Assembly (NCBI GenBank): GCA_037447655.1
Contig: JBBHKE010001960.1
Coordinates: 1-64,000 of the forward strand
Direction: 5' to 3'
Source of the DNA: Zygnema cylindricum
Taxonomy: Eukaryota > Streptophyta > Zygnematophyceae > Zygnematales > Zygnemataceae
DNA: 64,000 nt
The translations under genes were made by a program, and so were the position numbers. Positions within the stretch are counted from its first letter, which is position 1. Every line of letters starts with the position of its first letter. The notes below the pieces were generated by a model. That model worked only from the letters and a program-made list of their open reading frames with translations, had not been told where the DNA came from and made no database searches. Of the stretch, positions 44,012 to 55,990 are shown in pieces.

Positions 44012-44262
44012 TTTCATTTGATACTTTTTTGCTGCATTTCAGTTAGAGAGAGTAGGGAAAAAAATAGCGTGTACTCTCCCTCGTTGAAAACATTTTGAAG
44101 ACGTTTCACGCGTGCAATACTGTTTTGCTATTCGTCAACAGGGTATTATTTTAGTTAAAACCAGGTCGCGATTTGATTCCAGTAAAAGTGTGAAGATGAG
44201 CTGGCGTGACGTGGAAGTGGGTCGAAATCATTTTGTTCAAATCGTGCGATTTTTTCCTTGTT

Positions 44263-44691
44263 TTCCGATTTCTACGTATAATTCGTGACTTTTAAAAAAA
44301 TTGCAAAAAAACGTGGAGTACTTTCTGTTCGGAAAACTGAACGGAAAATATATTTGAAATGTACGGTTTTTTACGGCAAATGTACGGACTTTGCCAAAAA
44401 GATACGTTGCACTTCGTAGTACTTTCTGTCCGGTAACTGAACATAAATTTTACAGAAAATGTACGGAATTGTACTGAAAATGTACGGACTATTACGAAAA
44501 GAGACGTTGCACTATTGCACCATTTGCGCGCGGTAAGTACAAAATAGTACGTAATAATACGGATATTTTTTACATGTGCGCAATGGTACAGGTACAAAAT
44601 CATTAACTATTTTTTCAAATTGTTCTTTCCGATTTCTACGTATAATTCGCACCTTTGAATCGTGCGTAAAACGAGGTTTGAACAACTATGG
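44263..44691. repeat. Insert in element copy 1, shared with 9437-9839
   Basis: Absent at the equivalent point of the other two copies. Bounded by a direct repeat starting TTCCGATTTCTACGTATAAT at 44263 and 44627. The inside matches 9437-9839 in the same orientation (GATACGTTGCACTTC, CATTTGCGCGCGGTAAGT). Confidence 0.65.
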
Positions 44692-44866
44692 TCGAATTGA
44701 TAATAACGCCAGATTGACGTACTTTCCAAAGTTACAAGATGACACAAAATGTACTTTGGTTCTAGCCTCATTTTCGTACGGCGTAAGATTATCTTGTTGC
44801 AAGTCCCATTTTCTGTGAAAACGGCCGAAAAAAACCTCTACTTGAACACATGGACACACACCTTTA

Positions 44867-46840
44867 TGTTCGTCGATTGTACAATCGGGTACACGATGAT
44901 GTAACCGCTTGCGTCCCGCCAAAATGACGTGTGCGCTTATCTTTTCCCAAGTTTACAACTTTACATCCTAGTTGAGAATAACCACAGCTTGCTACGTTGG
45001 ACATGTTTATTTCTATGTGCCTGTTCTACTGCTCACCTTAAATGGTTGGATTAGTCCGACAGTAAATCGTTAGCCAGCCGTGGGACAGGTCAGTTTTCAT
45101 AAGTCAAACGTGGACGTCATCTCGTGGTAGTATTGTGTTTGGTGACGCATGGGCCAAGAATCGTGGTAGCCAAAAGTGTTTCTTCCCGTACGATAGTATA
45201 GTACGACTTCCGGAGTAATAATCGCTGCACGGTCGCAATGTCGTCTTTCGAGAAAAAAATTTACTTGACGAAAGTGATTGGTGTTATTGACCTCATTTTC
45301 TAATTTTTCCTTTTTCACTTGTAAATTTATGTGAGTGTATTTTTTGCAAAAAATAAATTTCTTACAAGGTGTATTATCTAATTATATGTATTTCCGCTTG
45401 GGGTTTGAAAATTTGTTTTATGGTCCAAATTATTTGAGCCAACAGTTCATCGGTCGCGTGAAAAATTATAAACAATGTTGTTTTCGCTGACTTTTGTCAT
45501 CATTGCAATCATGCTAATTGCACTGAACGAGGTCAGTTTTCAATGTTACTTTAAACTAACCTACGGTGATTACAATAGTTTTCAACTGAACTGAGAAAAT
45601 GGAAGATCACCTCGGGGTGAAAAACTGACGATCAGTTTATACAGTTCTGATTCGCAGCTGATTTCTGTCGCAGCTGATGCAATGTTGTTCACATAGCAAT
45701 TTGAAAAGAGAATTGATCATGGCAGTGACTGTTTTGGTTATGCACAGTCACTTACGTCATTTTGTCAAAAATTGTACGTTTGAAGTACACATTGGTAGAA
45801 GTAAAGTACCGTTGAGTCTAAATTTGACGGTCAATCGGTTGGACAACTTTGACTTTCAAAATATTATTTCAACCAGTTAAACTTTTGTCGCGCTTGCAAG
45901 CGTCGACCGTCATAATAAAAGGGAATTGATCATGGGAGTGACTGTTTTGGTTGCGCACAATCACTTACATCATTTTGTCAAAAAATGTACGTTTGAAGTA
46001 CACATTGGTACAAGTAAAGTACCGTTAAGCCTAAATTTGACGGTAAATCGGTTGGACAGCTTTGACTTTCAAAATATTGTTTCAACCGCTTAAACTTTTG
46101 CCGCGCTTGCAAACGTCGACCGTCATAAAAAAAATAGCAATTCACACGGCCAACGAACGTTTACGGTAACAAAACTGTGGCAACCACATGTAAATAAAAG
46201 TGTTGCAAGCAGTCACTTTTTGTCGTTACGTGAGCTCCACGGTGAGAGCACGTTGGATATTAACTTAGCCGCAAAATTGAAATTTATTCGTCTAAGCGTT
46301 ACATTGAATTTAGACGCAAATTGAAACGAAACCTATTTAAACTGAAATACTGTGAGTCTTGTACGAAAATATTAAAACGCACGAAACGAAATAAACTTCG
46401 TTACACCATAGTTCAAAATTAGGCGTTTTTATAGTAGGCCTTTGGTCGGCGCCTTTATCGTAAGTTGTGTTATGGGCTTATCATGTGATCTTTTTAGATC
46501 GCGACTTACATCAGCGACGGTGTGATCGTCCAAATTTGACGATGTAAATATTTTTTTTTGGTATGAATGTTTTAATTGGTCCAATTTTTGGTACGAATAG
46601 GTCCGAATACAATATGGGTCTTAAGGTCATATTGTATGTTCTGCATACAATATGCATATTGTATGGGCCTACTTTCACCTACTTTTGAACTATGTGTTAC
46701 ACTATAATAAAACGAACCGGCGTAAAAATATCAATTGAAATTAAATGAAAGAAATGCGCGTCGTCACGCGCGACGAAATCGAGCCACACTATTTTTGAAT
46801 CAACATTCCTACATTGACAGCGAAATTTCGTTACAAACTT
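44867..46840. other. Spacer between inverted element copies
   Basis: No recognised gene. Holds a 213-bp tandem duplication (45711-46136) and a perfect 22-base palindrome (46644-46665). The 73-residue minus frame at 45097-45318 matches nothing I know. Confidence 0.5.
45711..46136. repeat. 213-bp tandem duplication
   Basis: Units begin AATTGATCATGGCAGTGACT (45711) and AATTGATCATGGGAGTGACT (45924) and end near GTCGACCGTCATAA. Diverged by scattered substitutions. Confidence 0.9.
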
Positions 46841-47757
46841 AGGGTGTGTCCTCGTGTGTTCAAGTAAGGGTTTTTTTCCGTCGTTTTCACAGAAAATGGG
46901 ACTTGCAACGAGAAAATATTACGCCGTACGAAAAATGGGCAAAAACACAAGTACATTTTGTGTCTTTTTGGAACTTGGAGGGTACGACAATTTGTCGTTA
47001 TTATCATCGCGACCCACTTCCAGCTCATCTTCACACTTGCACTAGAATCAAATCGCCACCTGATTTTAATCAAAATACTTCCCTATTGACGAATAGAAAA
47101 CTTGGATTGCACGTGTCAAACGTTTTTGAAAAAAAATGCACGAAGGAAAGTACACGCTATTTTTTTCACTGCTCGTCACGCGCATGCACATAAGAAAATC
47201 AAAAACATGTACGGAGAAAATTTTGCAAGGGTCTCGGACCTCCATTTTCCTTCATGGGTCCTTTGCAAAATATTACGTAGTCCTCGTCTCTCCCCCTCTT
47301 TCTCACTCGACCATTCCTCTTTCTCTCATATTTACACGAGATGCAGCAATAATAATATAAAATGAAAGATATATATATTTTCTTTTTTTTGAATATTTTT
47401 GGTCTAAGTTTGATGGCATATCGAATGATGAAAGATAAGAAAACGAAATCGGGAAGCCATGGCGGAAAATGTACGTACTGATGACGTCACATGGTAGCAT
47501 GACTTCGCTATGTCACAAAACCCGAAACATCTACAACGTCACAAAAACCTCGACGTCTACAACCGTCGCCGTTTTTAGGAAGTTTAGTAGTTTCGTAGTC
47601 GTCTACATTTCTTTTCGTAGACTGTCGCACATTTTGTAGACGTCTACAACTGTCACATATTCGAAGTAATGAAGGCTCAAGTAACGATTGACACGGGCAC
47701 ACTTTGAAAAGTACACCATAAAATCTGCCCTAAAATACAAAGTAACGTTTCGCCCTT
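46841..47757 (+). mobile_element. Unrecognised repeated element, copy 2
   Basis: Starts AGGGTGTGTCCTCGTGTGTT and runs through the shared blocks (GTTTTCACAGAAAATGGGAC, TTACGCCGTACGAAAAATGG, TGATGACGTCACATGGTAGC) to about 47757, where it breaks off near CGCCCTTAC. About 920 bp. The segment between TTTTTTTCACTGCTCG and GCAGCAATAAT (a Cys-poor, non-coding block) is missing from copy 1. Confidence 0.65.
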
Positions 47758-48500
47758 ACTTTGTTTTTTTTTCACGGATCCGGCGGACCCGGATTTCAGG
47801 TGTCTCTATGTGTTTCCTCGAAATTGTTACTTAAGTTTGTGACGATTGTATACGTCGACAATACCCGTGACGGCTGTCACCGTGTACAATTGTCTTGCCG
47901 CACCGTATTTTTCGAACGTTTTGCAGCTGAAAGACTAAATGGATTTTACCCTTTGACTATTACGCCATTGAAAATGAAAGCCGCCCGTTTCACCTGTCGT
48001 GTGTAACAGTGGTAACCGTGAAACTGTGAAAGTTTTCAAACATTATCACCTAAAAGCTGTACTACCGACTTTTAAATGCCGATTTTTCAAACATTAAGAA
48101 AGATGTACGGTACAATAGCCTCACTGCGGTACAATTGTATTTGATGAAGTTATGGTCAGAATTGACGCTTATGCCGAATCCGTACAGTCTACACTAGTTC
48201 CAGCCAGAGCATGGCCGTCGTAATCAATGCTTTATGTGTGAATCGCGTCACAAATCGACATTCATATTAGATACCGCCAAAAAGTTCGTACTTTTTATAA
48301 CCTGATTTCCAGCTAGGCAAGATTCTGGCCGCTTCTGGGGATCGTCGACCGGCCAGGTGTCTAAAAAACGAATAATTCTCCACCGACAATTTAAATGTTC
48401 GCCATCAACTGTCGTTTCGCGCAGCTTCCGACAAAAATCGTTCAAAGATCTCGATATGTTCGGTGGACGGCAGTCGTACCGGCACTCCGAAATCTGTCCC
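47758..48500. other. Spacer, nothing recognised
   Basis: Mixed-composition sequence with short frames on both strands (for example 47761-48006 and 48248-48529) and no recognisable domain. Confidence 0.45.
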
Positions 48501-49508
48501 GTCATTTTTTCCCCATTTCCTCTATCCACGTCTTAGTGTCCTTTCTTTTTCTCCTCTCTCCACTTCCCTTCTCTTTCTCTCTTCACTTTCTCTTTCTCCC
48601 CACTTTCTCCTTCTCTTAATCCACTCTCTTACAGGCGTATTTATGTATTTCCCACCTTTGAAGTTGTTTTTTTATTTCTTTTAAAAATATTTTTTGCTTT
48701 ATCAACTTTAAAGTATCCTATCTCTTATGCATCATTATTTTTTTCCCGGATGAAATGCTAATCATATTTCAAACTTTTCGGATCCTTTCTCTTCTTACTT
48801 TCCCTCTTCCCATCTTAGATCTCTTCCCTTCCCATTTTATCTCAATTAAAAACACTAAAAAAAAACTCAAATCTGGATTTAATGAATAGGTCAGGGTATC
48901 ATTCCCTCGATCTTTTTTTTTTCTCATTGTTTGCTATTTGCACTCCTCTCTTTCCCTCTCTCTCTCCCATACTTTCATGATTTCTTGTTATCCCTCTGCA
49001 TCTCCCTGTTCCTCTTTAAACTCGCATGTACCTTTTCCTCTCCCTCTCTCAGCGTATCCTCTCGATCCCTCTACTTTCCCTTTTTCACCATCTGCCTTTT
49101 TCTTTATTCCTCTTCCCCTCCATCTCCCTCTCCCCACCCCGTCCATCTACCTCTCTCTCTTAATTCTTACCTCTCCCTACCCATCCCTACCTTTCCCCCA
49201 TTCCCTCCATCCTTCTGTCTTTTCCCTTGCAACATCTACTCTTTTTCCCGCATCCTGTCCCTTCCTCTCTTTACCATTTAATTTCTCTCTCTCCCCTTAT
49301 TCCTCCTATCTCTTCCCTCCAGCCTTCGAGCAATCAATTTCTCCTACCTTCGTGTGACAACCAGTAACTAAGATCTCATTACAGTATCCTGTTGCGTTTC
49401 CACTTTCTCTCTCTCTCTCTTTCTCCGTGCACCATGTCTACCTCCCATCGCATTCAATTTTCTCTCCCCTTCTTCTCCCTCGCTATGTCCCTTTTCTCCT
49501 TCCTACCG
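48501..49508. repeat. Pyrimidine-rich (CT) low-complexity tract
   Basis: About 1 kb dominated by C and T on the plus strand, running into the assembly gap. The long Ser/Pro/Leu/Phe frames over it (48931-49357) follow from composition. Confidence 0.85.
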
Positions 49509-49518
49509 NNNNNNNNNN
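49509..49518. other. Assembly gap, ten N
   Basis: Run of ten N after CTTCCTACCG. True gap size unknown. Confidence 1.
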
Positions 49519-49825
49519 GTAAAAAGCATGCCGCATTATAAAAGAGCAACGTTTAGGGTAAAAGTCACTTTTGCTGCCTTTTTATGGAAATGAACTTGTG
49601 TACCCCTGTGTGGGATTCATCCGCGCCTAAGCCGGCGGGGACGAGTAAGCACTTCCAACCGCATTTATTGATTTATAGGGTGTTAAAAGCCCAAAGCAAG
49701 AAAACTCATTTTACTTCAAGCTGGTTTCATTACATGCTTGACCTTCAAGGTTGATTTGCTATCTCAAGCATTTGTTAAGCACGTGAAACAAAATTCAATG
49801 TCCCATCTAAGCCGGCTCAATCTTT
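49519..49825. other. Short spacer after the gap
   Basis: No recognised feature. CTAAGCCGGC occurs twice (about 49627 and 49807), the second close to where element copy 3 starts. Confidence 0.45.
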
Positions 49826-50690
49826 GCTGCAACGAGAAAATATTACGCCGTACGAAAAATGGCCAGAAACACAAGTACATTTTGCGTCTTCTTGGAACTT
49901 GGAGGGTACGGCAATTTGGCGTTATTATCATCGCGACCCGCTTCTAGCTCATCTTCACACTTGCACTGGAATCATATCGCGACCTGATATTAATCAAAAT
50001 ACTACCCTATTGACGAATAGAAAACTTGGATTGCACGTGTCAAACGTTTTCGAAAAAAAATGCACGAAGGAAAGTACACGCTATTTTTTCACTGCTCGTC
50101 ACGCGCATGCACATAAGAAAATGACAAACATGTACGGAGAAAATTTTGCAAGGGTCTCGGACCTCCATTTTCCTTCATGGGTCCTTTGCAAAATATTACG
50201 TCGTCCTCGTCTCTCCCCCTCTTTTCTCACTCGACCACTCCTCTTTCTCTCATAATTACACGAGATGCAGCAATCAAACGAAAGATATAATTTTTTTTAT
50301 TTTTTTTTAATATTTTTGGTCTAAGTTTGATGGCATATCGAATGATAAAAGATAAGAAAACGAAATCGGGAAGCCATGGCGGAAAATGTACGTACTGATG
50401 ACGTCACATGGTAGCATGACTTCGCCATGTCACAAAACCCTAAACATCTACAACGTCACAAAAACCTCGACGTCTACAACCGTCGCCGTTTTTAGGAAGT
50501 TTCGTAGTTTCGTCGTCGTCTACATTTCGCTTCGTAGACTGTTGCATATTTTGTAGACGGCTACAACTGTCACATATTCGAAGTAATGAACGCGCAAGTA
50601 ACGATTGACATAGGCACACTTTGAAAAATACACCGTAAAATCTGCGCTAAAATCCAAAGTAATGTTTCAAAGTTTCGGTTACATGGGGAC
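49826..50690 (+). mobile_element. Unrecognised repeated element, copy 3
   Basis: Very similar to copy 2 but starts abruptly at GCAACGAGAAAATATTACGC, lacking the first 70 bp or so, and extends past copy 2's end through AAAGTTTCGGTTACATGGGG to GGGGACACGCC. The last segment agrees with the outer end of copy 1 (AAAGTTTCGATTATA), so copies 1 and 3 define this terminus. Confidence 0.65.
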
Positions 50691-50878
50691 ACGCCTTTAT
50701 TTGAACCTCTCCGATAACCAATGACTATGCTCAAAACTAACACAGAACGGTGCCACCGGCTCCCCGGTTTCGTCTTTTTTTTTAAACTAAACATTGTCGG
50801 TGGTCGTACGCAACCTCAGCGGTACGGAGCATATAAAGTCAAAAATTCAAATGTTGGCGACGAAGCTATGATTTTAGC

Positions 50879-51246
50879 TAGTGTTGTGTATCGGTAGCCA
50901 TTACCCGATAACCGATATGCCCCTTTTTTTGGCCTACCGATAATCGATATATTGGCACGATATATCGGTACCAATGTTATCGCGATAAAAAACCGATAAT
51001 ATTTGTTAAACATCGCGATAACACCGGTTCGATAATCAGTGATAATTAAGTATTATGGTACGGAATGTGAATGTGAAAAAAATCCAAAAGCGACCCTCTT
51101 CAACGTCGCGACATCTCGTACATATTTTCCGTACCATATTTTCCGTATTGTTTGTACGAATATATCGGTGCCCCTCACCGTTCAATAACCGATAACTGTC
51201 GGTATCTTTTTTATCGCGATGATTTTTTACACAATACACAACACTA
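50879..51246. mobile_element. hAT-like MITE with 8-bp target duplication
   Basis: 368 bp. Ends TAGTGTTGTGTATCGG and ATACACAACACTA are inverted; flanks ATTTTAGC (50871-50878) and ATTTTAAC (51247-51254) match at 7 of 8. The body is rich in TATCGCGATA and ATCGATATAT palindromes. Tip and target length fit the hAT superfamily. Relative of the split MITE at 25713-27562. Confidence 0.85.
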
Positions 51247-51254
51247 ATTTTAAC

Positions 51255-51726
51255 TGTTAAGGGTTTTAACATGTCATTGTACCAACTTACCACGCTAATA
51301 TGTAGATTTTATCCATATCCAACAACTTTGGGTATCCTTCATGGGTTCAAGTTAAACTTCACACGTTGAAAGTGACAGAGTCATGTAGGGTATGCCATGT
51401 ACAAATCGTAAGTGACACTTGGGGCTTTGCCCCATCAGAACATTATTCATACCAAAGCCATGTTTTAAGGCACGGTAAACAAAGTAAAGCCCCCATGGGC
51501 TGACCCAACCCAACCAATTGTCATAGCAAAATGAGCAATATTCATCAATGAAAAGGAAAGACAACCCTATCCGATAACCTCTTATGCATGTGAAATACCA
51601 CACATGGAGATTTCGAAAAGAGATGGATTATGAACTTGAGAGCATCCTCATGTTTGTTCAAGGATCCAATTATTTTCGTCACATAAGAAGAGGTCATCCC
51701 ACCACGAATTTATTGTGGCAGAAATA
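51255..51726. other. Spacer with an unassigned 83-residue frame
   Basis: Minus frame 51352-51603 starts MWYFTCIRGYRIGL and is rich in Trp, Tyr and Gly (NWLGWVSPWGLYFVYRALKH). The composition is unlike neighbouring repeats. No family recognised; no operon or splice context. Confidence 0.35.
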
Positions 51727-53248
51727 TATAACACGATTTCTTACTTATCAAAAAATCCCATTACTACAATCAATTTCAACCACACATTCCATACATTGAA
51801 ATACACATATTTCCATTGGACAACACTCACATAAGGATCAACTTTTAATTAGAAGATGCTTCAGTCCACATGACATTCAACTTGGTCTCTTGCCCTCTTA
51901 GCTCAACCTTTCATTTAAAGTATTTTCCACTGCCCTCTACTCTTAAATAATTATATCTCTTAATACCAATACACTACTTAGTTAGTAAGAGATTTTCGTG
52001 CAAAATGCCATTGCTCCAATTCGGTATTATTCGCTTAGGACCAGGATTTGTCAACAATTTCCACAAAATTTTCCAAAGGAAAAAATTCCCACTTTTATTT
52101 TCGACTACCCCATTTATCCATCATCTCCTTGGACCAGCCAGGCCAAAGTCAACGCTCCGTTGAACAGGATTATACCAGGGCTAATCATTGATCAGCTAGG
52201 ATTCAAAATGACCAATGCAAAAACGGGCGAAATCTTTGACTAACTACATAACATTTCTAACTTATCAAATAACACCTTTCACTATGTAACATTTACATGC
52301 AAAAAAGCATGCGAATTGAAACGCGCCTTCACACATTCGCGTGTCACAAATTTCACACGCACACTACACCTTTAATCGCTATTAACGTAGTGTAAGCTAA
52401 TTCCGTCCCGCTTTTTTTTTATTCTCCAATAGCGTAGCTTATTCTATTTTTTTATGTACGCCATTTAGGGTTATTTTCCAAGCACCGTACAAAACGAAAG
52501 TACGTCATCTTTTAAATAGTGTGGTGTACGGTCAGAGTCAAACCGTACAAAAACGTACCTTTTTAAGCGGAAAATTACAATTCATTATATTTAGTAGCCG
52601 TGGACGCATGAGAATATGCGGTCTAAAAAGGGGATCAAATCGGGTTGTCAAATATCACGTTCGCATATATTCGTTCAACAACCACGTTTCGACTCTGTGA
52701 ACTTACGATTTGTGTACGATTTGTCAGATTTTGTACAAATACCTTTATTAGTGTAAACATGTTTGCGACCGACATTTACTTTTTTCAAAGACCCAAATTA
52801 GAATTATAAACAATTAAAATGTTTTTTTTTTCAAAATTTTCAAATTTTTAATTAGCGTTAACCACGGTAATTGTCCATATACGCTAAAGAAACTTTTACG
52901 CTAATAGCGATTGGCGTTGTACCTACGTAACTTACCGAATTTGAATTATGATATTTCGTACTACAAATCCTAAGAAACAAAACATCATGCGTACCAGACG
53001 AGTATAAGTACTTTATCGAACGTACGCCGGATATTCCACTACTAATTTGACCCTTAACCTGCTATAACGAACACTCATTTGTTAGTTTGACCTCGCACTA
53101 TCGCCTAAATACACCAATCGCTATAACTTTTAAAATACAACTATAAATCGTATGATTCTTTCGCGGACGTCTACCAAATTCATAATTATATATTCGTAAC
53201 AATTAAATAGCCATTTACGAACAAGTTCGATTTACTATTTCTGTTATA
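51727..53248 (-). repeat. Gypsy D 3' LTR with inserted MITE
   Basis: TATAACACGATTTC (TG mutated to TA) to CTGTTATA. 1522 bp including the 557-bp MITE; about 965 bp without it, the family size. Confidence 0.85.
52365..52921. mobile_element. MITE, TACACCGCCAATCGTTATTAG family, 557 bp
   Basis: Ends TACACCTTTAATCGCTATTA and TAATAGCGATTGGCGTTGTA. Matches 37802-38355 throughout (GCTAATTCCGTCCCGCTTTT, GACGCATGAGAAT, GTTTGCGACCGACATTT). Inserted in the gypsy D LTR, so it arrived after element D. Confidence 0.88.
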
Positions 53249-53291
53249 TTATCCCCTCGTTATCTTTAACTTACATTTATTAAAAGACATT

Positions 53292-53560
53292 TCACTCTCC
53301 TAGTGGTGCTTCTATATTATTATCCCTCCAATACCTTTGCAAAAACTCTGATTTTTTGTCCTCTAAGGTCAAGTCATCTTTTGGTCTACTTAGATAATGC
53401 ACTTGCCAAAATATAGTATTCCTGACTATAAACTGTTGACCAACCCAATCAATTACCCATGTGTGAACTTCAGGTTTTATAGTTATTGAGGGATCGAATT
53501 CCAATTCTCTTTCACTTGGTCGAATATTTGTTAGTTTCAATTGATTGATATATATCTCTA
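53292..53560 (-). pseudogene. Gypsy D chromodomain-like tail
   Basis: Reads LTNIRPSERELEFDPSITI, WVIDWVGQQFIVRNTIFWQ, VHYLSRPKDDLTLEDKKSE and FLQRYWRDNNIEA. Same tail as element C, in one open frame of 82 residues. Confidence 0.75.
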
Positions 53561-54720
53561 GATGATTTTTTTTTTAAGGCGCAAAGTCCAATTTGGCAGC
53601 AGATGATGATATCATCTCGATTATAGTAAATGGTCCAATGTACTTTGGAGCAAATTTCCCCGTAGGACCGATTGTCCCTCGATCCTACATCTGTAATAAG
53701 TTATTGAAAGCCCATCTCTGTCACCTGTGCTTACCACCCAATCACCGCGTTTCCGGTGAGCATTTAATTTTTGCCTCCTCTTTGCTTTCACTAATGCACC
53801 AAGGGACTAATTTTCAAACAGTTTGAATCTATTCCCAAAACTTTATTCTATAACCCATATTCCTTTGAGTGACCTCTGATATTAAATCTAATGTTTGTCA
53901 CGGTAGGTATCTGTTTGCAACTCCAAACAGTAAGAAACTTGTGTTGGCATGTCTACATGAATTATATGGAAATTCCATTAACGACAATTTAGATTCCCAT
54001 GTGTTTTGAACTCCAATCAAAACAGTCCTAACCATTTTTTCCAAAGTACAGTTCAATATTTTTGTTTGCCCATCTGTATGAGGATAATAAGAGGTACTCG
54101 TATATAATTATGTGCCTAAATTTTGTTGCAATTCTTTCAAAAATGCAGAGGTAAATTTAGAATCTTTATCATTAACTATAGACATAGGAACTCCATGATG
54201 CCTAACCAGGTTGTCAATGTATAACTTCGCAAGATCTTCAATTGAGTAAGTAGTTTTGCAAAGGATAAAGATTGCTATTTTACTGAACCTATCGACTATG
54301 CCTATGATATTGTCATTTTTTTTAGACGTACTTGGCAACCTCACAATAAAATCCATATCGACAGACTCATATGGTCTTTCTAGGGTATCTAAAGGTTTTA
54401 AGAGACCTCTAGGTTTTTGGTTATTAGGATTACTCTGTTGGCAAGGAACGTAACTTTTCACATGTTTAGACCCCTCATTTGCCATCCCTCGCCTAAAGAA
54501 TCTACTCTTTATCCGACTTAGAGTTTTATCTCACCTTAGATGTCCTAAATGTTCATGGGCTTCTAGTTAAAGTTGTTTTTTTAAGTCTCCCACTTCTACA
54601 ATGCATAACCTATCACATGTTTGCAAATATAGTAAACCCTCCTCTATTTTAAAGTTTCTGACATGCCTCTCATTCAATGGGTCAAAAATTCCTCCATAAA
54701 TATTCTTGCTAATTAGAGCA
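53561..54720 (-). pseudogene. Gypsy D integrase, broken
   Basis: Frame 54108-54485 reads KHVKSYVPCQQSNPNN, ESVDMDFIVRLPSTSKKNDN with the first catalytic Asp intact, KTTYSIEDLAKLYIDNLVRH and IVNDKDSKFTSAFLKEL with the second. The GPF module and the HHCC His pair lie in neighbouring broken frames (54480-54720: HEHLGHLR-type). The block with the catalytic Glu near 54010-54060 is frameshifted. Confidence 0.8.
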
Positions 54721-54769
54721 AAGTAAAGATCTTTATCGTTACCATTTCCAACAACATCTAAAACAATTT

Positions 54770-55990
54770 ATCCTGAACCATTTCACTTATTTCAAAACAT
54801 CTGCTTATAGGATCTGCCACTACATTTGTCTTTCTAGAAATATGTTTGACGTTATATTTAAAATATGGCAATTACTACATCCACCTAACCTGTCTAGTTG
54901 TCATGATTTGTGCATCACTTAGTCTATGTAGTTAAAAAAATGTTTTATCGTCACAATGAATCGTGAATTGTGTATTATGCAAATAGGATTGCCATTTCAC
55001 CAATGCATGAACAATTGGAAGTAATTATTTTTTCTGTGTTGGGTAATTCTTTTCAGCATCATTGAATTTCTTGGACTAAAAAGCAATAGGATGAAAATGT
55101 TTGCCAACTTTTTGACTTATGACTACGCCTAAATCTTTATCAGATACATCTGTAGTGATTAAAACTTCAAACTCTCCTACAAGATCGCAATACACCAATG
55201 TAAGGGCAAAGGTCAACTTACCTTCTAATTATTCGAATGCTCTCTCTGGTTCAGCTCACCACCCAAAGGTCTCCTTCTCTCGTAGTAAATCTGTCAAAGG
55301 TGTGGCAATCATACTGAAGTTCTTGATAAATTTCTTGAAATAAGTGGCCAATCCCAAAAATAATCTAACTTCTGTGACATTAGTGGGTTGTTTCTAATTT
55401 TGGATTGTAGTGTTTTTGGATGGATTTGTTTTAACACCTTCCCCACTTACTATATGTCACAAAAATAATTGTTCACTTTTAAGAGAACTAGATTAAAACA
55501 TTTTTCCATACAATTTTCTTTCTCTTAACCTTTCCAACACTTTCTTTAAATGAGTTTCATGTTGTTTCTTAGATTCACTAAAGATTAAAATGTCATCCAT
55601 ACACTCTTCAACAAACTCATCTTTTTAATCTGAAAAAGTTTGGTTCATTAATCTTTGATAAGTAGGCGGTGCATTCGTCAAACCAAATCACATCAATATC
55701 TATTCAAAATGACTGGCTCTTTCAGTTCTAATTGGCACTTGATTAAAGCCACTATGCAGATCAATCAAAGATAATAATTTAGCACCTTTCAAATAATCTA
55801 TCAAATCACATATTAGCGATAACAGATACTTATCCTTCATCGTAATCTTGTTCATACTACAATAATCGACACACATTCTCAACGTTCCGTTTTTCTTTTT
55901 GGCAAAGACTACTAGTGCTCCGTACGGTGATTTGCTAGGTTGAATATGTATTTTCTCCACAAGCACATTGATTTGTTTTTTTAACTCTTT
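54770..55990 (-). pseudogene. Gypsy D RNase H and RT, broken
   Basis: RT start IHIQPSKSPYGALVVFAKKK, CVDYCSMNKITMKDKYLLSL and LIDLHSGFNQVPIRTERASH (55700-55966). The catalytic site is read near 55585-55600 as MDD preceded by Cys (family FIDD). RNase H pieces with [11 protein letters not shown]-like and TTDVSDKDLG-like blocks lie at 55020-55200. Many stops. Confidence 0.8.

Noticed and set aside
48931-49357. Two overlapping Ser/Pro/Leu/Phe-rich frames of 116 and 139 residues
   Set aside because: Produced by the CT-rich tract; two frames open at the same place points to composition and not coding.
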